A DNA stretch of 64,000 nucleotides from Rhodobacteraceae bacterium Alg231-04 (GTDB lineage: Bacteria; Pseudomonadota; Alphaproteobacteria; Rhodobacterales; Rhodobacteraceae): contig FREY01000013.1 of the NCBI GenBank assembly GCA_900143635.1, positions 52,252-116,251 of the forward strand, given 5' to 3'. Shown here piece after piece: positions 61,021 through 64,000 of the stretch. The position numbers and the translations under genes were made by a program. The notes under the pieces were generated by a model that saw only the letters and a list, made by a program, of their open reading frames with translations, did not search any database and was not told the DNA's origin. Every line of letters begins with the position of its first letter. Positions within the stretch are counted from its first letter, which is position 1.

Positions 61021-61815
61021 ATGGCTGAACAGACGACCTCCTCCAAAGGAACGCAGATCCCGACCAATTTGCGCTTGCTGTTGATCCTGGAGGAGGTCGC
61101 AAGACTGGGCGTTGCTGTGAAGCCCGCCCAGTTGATCGAGACCATGGGCCTCCCAAAACCAACCCTGCACAGGTTGCTGCAAACGGCAGAGGAAGAGGGC
61201 TTTCTGCAACGGGACTTGGACGGAAGATCCTATGGCCCAGGGCCAAGACTTCGCTCTCTGGCGGTCAATACAATGTCATCCGAGCATTTGCGAACCGCAC
61301 GTCTGGCCATTCTTAAGGCGGTTGCGGAAGAGATTGGAGAGACATGCAATCTGGCGACGCCGGACCGAGAGGGCATGACGTATCTGGACCGGGTAGAAAC
61401 CAAATGGCCGCTGCGCATTCAGCTGCCAATCGGTTCACAGGTGCCTTTCCATTGCACCGCCAGTGGTAAGTTGTACCTGTCGACGCTGCGGCTTGCAACT
61501 TTGAACAGCGTTCTGTCGGCCGGGCCTTTGGATCCTCAAACTGACAAGACAATCACTTCGGTTGATATATTGCGCGATGAACTACAGCAGATACGCGAGC
61601 AGGGATATGCAACCGATGATGAAGAGTTCATGACGGGCATGGCAGCGGTTGCTGTGCCCATTCTGGACCAACAGGACAGGCTGATGGCAACTCTGTCCGT
61701 CCACGCTCCGGTTCAACGCCATTCTCTCGCAAAAATTCTTGAATTTCTGAGGCCGCTGCAACAAGCTGCCAAGCTTTTGACGGAGCTTCACGGGAACCAA
61801 CTGGATAATATTTGA
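61021..61815 (+). CDS. IclR family transcriptional regulator
   Basis: A 264-residue protein with an N-terminal winged helix (LLLILEEVARLGVAVKPAQLIETMGLPKPTLHRLLQTAEEEGFLQRDLDGRSYGPG, about residues 16-72) and an IclR effector domain with GETCNLATPDREGMTYLDRVET and PFHCTASGKLYLS. The C-terminus is DEEFMTGMAAVAVPILDQQDRLMATLSVHAP. It lies directly after dctM and probably controls the TRAP/GMC unit via the repeat at 57611-57627. Confidence 0.9.
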   Translation: MAEQTTSSKGTQIPTNLRLLLILEEVARLGVAVKPAQLIETMGLPKPTLHRLLQTAEEEGFLQRDLDGRSYGPGPRLRSLAVNTMSSEHLRTARLAILKAVAEEIGETCNLATPDREGMTYLDRVETKWPLRIQLPIGSQVPFHCTASGKLYLSTLRLATLNSVLSAGPLDPQTDKTITSVDILRDELQQIREQGYATDDEEFMTGMAAVAVPILDQQDRLMATLSVHAPVQRHSLAKILEFLRPLQQAAKLLTELHGNQLDNI

Positions 61816-61927
61816 CCGCCTTTAGAACCACAGATGTCGGCTACGGGTGTGAGCGAGGTAATCCCCCCGTAAATTAATGGTGTTCGAAAGTTGAATTTTC
61901 TCGGCACTATGGCTGAGGAGATTTTGA

Positions 61928-62194
61928 ATGAAGAACGGACGATTTAGCGACGCGCAGAACATGGGCATCCTGAAGCAGGCAGAGGGCAGTGTGCCGGTCT
62001 CAGAGCTGTGCCGGGAATATGGCATGAGCAGCGCCAGTTTCTATAAGTGGCGCGCCAAATTTGGCGGCATGGACGCGTCACTGATCGCCGAGATGAAGGA
62101 TCTGGCGGAGCAGGACCGTCGGGTCAAGAAGATGCATGCCGAGATGAGCATGCAGAATGATCTGCTGAAGGAGGCGCTTGGGAAAAAGCGCTAA
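61928..62194 (+). mobile_element. IS3-family (IS407-like) transposase orfA, element truncated
   Basis: An 88-residue OrfA: MKNGRFSDAQNMGILKQAEGSVPVSELCREYGMSSASFYKWRAKFGGMDASLIAEMKDLAEQDRRVKKMHAEMSMQNDLLKEALGKKR. It has the HTH and leucine-zipper of IS3 OrfA. The upstream leader (61860-61927, with CCCCCC and a GGCTGAGGAG ribosome-binding site) looks like the left end of the same element. The orfB that should follow is only a remnant, so the element cannot move by itself. Confidence 0.88.
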
Positions 62195-62275
62195 GGCCGT
62201 CTCAACGCCGCGAGATGGCCGTGAAAGCCGTCGCATAGCACGGGGTCAGCATCACAGCGTTGTGTGACACCATGA
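62177..62275 (+). pseudogene. IS3 orfB remnant
   Basis: In the frame after orfA the sequence reads KALRPSQRREMAVKAVA, then a stop, then HGVSITALCDTMNVW, then another stop. The first part is the usual OrfB beginning after the -1 frameshift region. The remainder of about 270 residues is missing, so the element was deleted on its right side between here and rsgA. Confidence 0.65.
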
Positions 62276-62341
62276 ATGTCTGGTGTGGTCCGTGAGACCT
62301 CGATTTCGGCCAACCACAGGTCGTGCATAGTGGGTTGAGAC

Positions 62342-63376
62342 TCAGCGTCGCCTGCCTCGGGTGTCTTTGGCCTTGTAACCACGCGCCTTGGATTCAGAGC
62401 GGGTGTTGCTGTGGTTTTCCTCAAGAAGCTTTCGCCACCGGCCAAGTCGAACCGGGTCAATCAACCCAGCCGCAACCGCGGCCTGAATCTCACAGCCCGG
62501 CTCATGCGCGTGGGTGCAATCTCGAAAGCGGCACTTAGGGGCAAGCTCTGTGATCTCCGCGAATAGCATGTCCAGACCGGCTCGGACATCGCTGACATGC
62601 AGCGTGCGCATTCCCGGTGTATCGATCGCACAACCGCCACCCTCAATCGAGTGGAGAGAGCGGGATGTCGTTGTGTGGCGTCCCTTTGCATCGTCCTCGC
62701 GAATACCGCCGGTACGCTGTGCGTCCTCAGCTGGCTTGGCAGCAAGGGTGTTGAGCAGCGTAGATTTCCCCACCCCGGATGATCCGATAAGAGCCACCGT
62801 CTGCCCGGATTTGCACCACGGAGCCAAAACCCTCACGGCATCGCGGGTTTTCGCGTTCAAAACAACGACAGCCACGCCACGCTGCAGGTCTTCCGCTTGC
62901 TGCCGGAAGTTTTCCGCATCCGCTGCTTGATCGGCTTTCGTCAAGACAATCACCGGGGTCGCGCCAGCTTCATTTGCGAGGGCCAGGTAGCGTTCCAGCC
63001 GGGCTTGATTGAAGTCGTCATTACAGGACGCAACAATGAAAAGCGTGTCCATGTTTGCGGCAATCAGTTGCTGGGTCCGGGCGCCCTGGGTCCAACGCTG
63101 CAACAGAGTACGTCTTTCCAACCGGCGAAGGACTATTCGAGTTTCAGGATCCACCAATACCCAGTCCCCCACGGCGAAATCTGCCGTAGGCGTGTTGGCG
63201 GGCAGGTTCAGCTTCACCGGCCAGATCTCAGAGACAGCAGTCATGTGCGACCGGTGGACAGTCGCAATGCGCATCTGGTCAAGACATGACTCGTCAGGTC
63301 CTAGCTGGTTGCCAAAGAACTGAGACCAGCCGAGATCGGCCAAAGACAGGGGTGATTGCTCAATTGAATGTACCAC
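62342..63376 (-). CDS. rsgA: Ribosome small subunit-dependent GTPase A
   Basis: A 344-residue circularly permuted GTPase. Order: an OB-fold domain, G4 VIVLTKADQA, then G1 LIGSSGVGKSTL, G2-like GRHTTTSRSL, G3 IDTPGMR, and the C-terminal zinc knuckle CRFRDCTHAHEPGC. RsgA assists late 30S subunit maturation. The start is a GTG at 63376 without a clear Shine-Dalgarno, so the true start could differ. It is a housekeeping-type gene stranded between two IS3 fragments. Confidence 0.92.
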   Translation of the reverse strand: MVHSIEQSPLSLADLGWSQFFGNQLGPDESCLDQMRIATVHRSHMTAVSEIWPVKLNLPANTPTADFAVGDWVLVDPETRIVLRRLERRTLLQRWTQGARTQQLIAANMDTLFIVASCNDDFNQARLERYLALANEAGATPVIVLTKADQAADAENFRQQAEDLQRGVAVVVLNAKTRDAVRVLAPWCKSGQTVALIGSSGVGKSTLLNTLAAKPAEDAQRTGGIREDDAKGRHTTTSRSLHSIEGGGCAIDTPGMRTLHVSDVRAGLDMLFAEITELAPKCRFRDCTHAHEPGCEIQAAVAAGLIDPVRLGRWRKLLEENHSNTRSESKARGYKAKDTRGRRR

Positions 63377-63586
63377 GGTGACTGTGCATGGTCATGGCCT
63401 CAGGAAAAAGCAACCCCTTGGCTGTCAGTCCCGTTGGCTGACAGTGCTGACGGCGGATGCGTGCCGGTCTTATAGATCGTGGGAGGCCACCTATTCCAAA
63501 GCCGTTGGATTCGGCGCTTTGGCGTCGCTTCTATTGTGTTGTTGTTTGCTGCGGGGCGCAGCATCACCGTAGCACCGAGCGCGTGG

Positions 63587-63617
63587 CTCAAACACAGAAA
63601 GCCACTCTTAGGTGGCT
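63587..63617 (-). terminator. Probable terminator downstream of the tRNA fragment
   Basis: On the minus strand AGCCAC (63612-63617) and GTGGCT (63600-63605) form a 6-bp stem with a 6-base loop, followed by TTTCTGTGTTT. It lies about 30 bp after the tRNA 3' end, as expected for the original tRNA transcript. The upstream stretch 63377-63586 shows no gene. Confidence 0.5.
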
Positions 63618-63647
63618 GTAAGCAAATGTAATTAAGGCAGAAAGTAT

Positions 63648-63692
63648 TGGTTGCGGGAGCAGGATTTGAACCTGCGACCTTCAGGTTATGAG
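63648..63692 (-). tRNA. tRNA-Met(CAT), 3' half only
   Basis: The minus strand reads an anticodon loop CTCATAA, anticodon 3' stem CCTGA, variable loop AGGTC, T arm GCAGG-TTCAAAT-CCTGC, acceptor TCCCGCA, discriminator A and encoded CCA. The 5' acceptor, D arm and most of the anticodon 5' stem are absent. The sequence goes directly into an IS3 end. It is therefore a fragment, either broken by insertion or left as an attachment-site duplicate, and is not expected to make a functional tRNA. Confidence 0.82.
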
Positions 63693-63727
63693 CTGAGCAG
63701 CCCCACTTGAGTGGTCCAAATTGAAAG

Positions 63728-64000
63728 TTAGTGCATGGTTGGCCTTTGGTCCATCGGGACGATGGCCTCTGGCGCAGGTGGGCGGTAGCCCAGAGCACTA
63801 TGGGGTCGTTTGGTGTTGTAGTGTTTTCTCCAGCTTTCGATAATGATCTGGGCCTCTCGTAACGAATAGAAGATTTCACCGTTCAGCAATTCATCCCGCA
63901 TTCGCCCATTGAAGCTCTCGCAGTATCCGTTCTCCCATGGCGATCCAGGCTCGATGTATGCGGCCTTGGCCCCGACAGCCTTGATCCTGTCTCTTATACC
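63728..64000 (-). mobile_element. IS3-family transposase orfB, C-terminal part (5' end outside window)
   Basis: The minus strand encodes [90 protein letters not shown], ending at TAA 63728-63730. It is the DDE integrase C-terminal region of IS3 OrfB, with the catalytic Glu in [13 protein letters not shown]. The element end lies about 63698-63727, next to the tRNA-Met fragment. The rest extends beyond the window. Confidence 0.88.

Noticed and set aside
63400..63879. 159-codon minus-strand frame spanning the tRNA fragment
   Set aside because: It runs through the tRNA-Met fragment and the IS end and has no family motif.
1..64000. CRISPR arrays, rRNA, riboswitches, prophage genes
   Set aside because: None seen. 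There are no regularly spaced repeats, no rRNA-like stretches and no phage structural genes. A covariance-model search would be needed to exclude small RNAs.

Overview
The window looks like a chromosomal accessory region of a marine Roseobacter-group alphaproteobacterium (Rhodobacteraceae). It is GC-rich, and most of it is high-affinity uptake plus catabolism: one branched-chain amino acid type ABC importer, one polyol ABC importer, one polar amino acid ABC importer and three tripartite TRAP transporters. Almost every cluster carries its own regulator. All assignments come from reading the protein sequences; no database search was run.

Layout. 1-3.4 kb: end of a Liv-type ABC transporter operon closed by an Asp/Glu (hydantoin type) racemase. 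3.5-7.5 kb: a formylglycine-generating enzyme with both active-site cysteines, a SulP anion transporter and a tandem universal stress protein, ended by a strong terminator. 7.5-18.1 kb: a complete glucuronide/hexuronate module with two divergent operons, dctP-uidA-gntR-kdgK on the minus strand and dctQM-uxaC-uxuA-uxuB on the plus strand. Three TGGTYRACC repeats lie between them. 18.3-26.9 kb: a mannitol/sorbitol module (smoEFGK, sorbitol dehydrogenase, mannitol dehydrogenase, fructokinase, LacI regulator) with two matching LacI-type palindromes. 27.1-33.5 kb: a DctB/DctD-like two-component pair and a TRAP transporter. The DctD-like protein lacks the GAFTGA loop needed to engage sigma-54.

33.5-42.8 kb: the least understood part. 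It holds a GT-B glycosyltransferase-like protein, two small unknown proteins, a secreted protein of about 1480 residues (N-terminal sorbosone-dehydrogenase-like propeller, calcium-type DxD repeats, LamG-like domain, two Kelch propellers) and a GT2 glycosyltransferase starting at a TTG. It ends at an apparent IS scar. 43.0-54.9 kb: a hydroxyproline catabolic region with enzymes for the trans-4, trans-3 and cis-3 isomers, its own ABC importer and a FadR-type regulator. A shared TTGGATATTG-type motif precedes all four transcription units. 55.6-61.8 kb: a GMC oxidoreductase, a Tat-type TRAP system and an IclR regulator, flanked by IS3-family debris. 61.9-64.0 kb: truncated IS3 elements, rsgA, and the 3' half of a tRNA-Met abutting another IS3 element that runs off the window.

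The modules convert plant and algal polymer products (glucuronides, uronic acids, polyols) and collagen-type or osmolyte imino acids into central intermediates: KDG phosphate, fructose 6-phosphate, 2-oxoglutarate and proline. IS remnants sit at module borders, consistent with patchwork assembly. I saw no rRNA gene, CRISPR array, prophage or plasmid origin.
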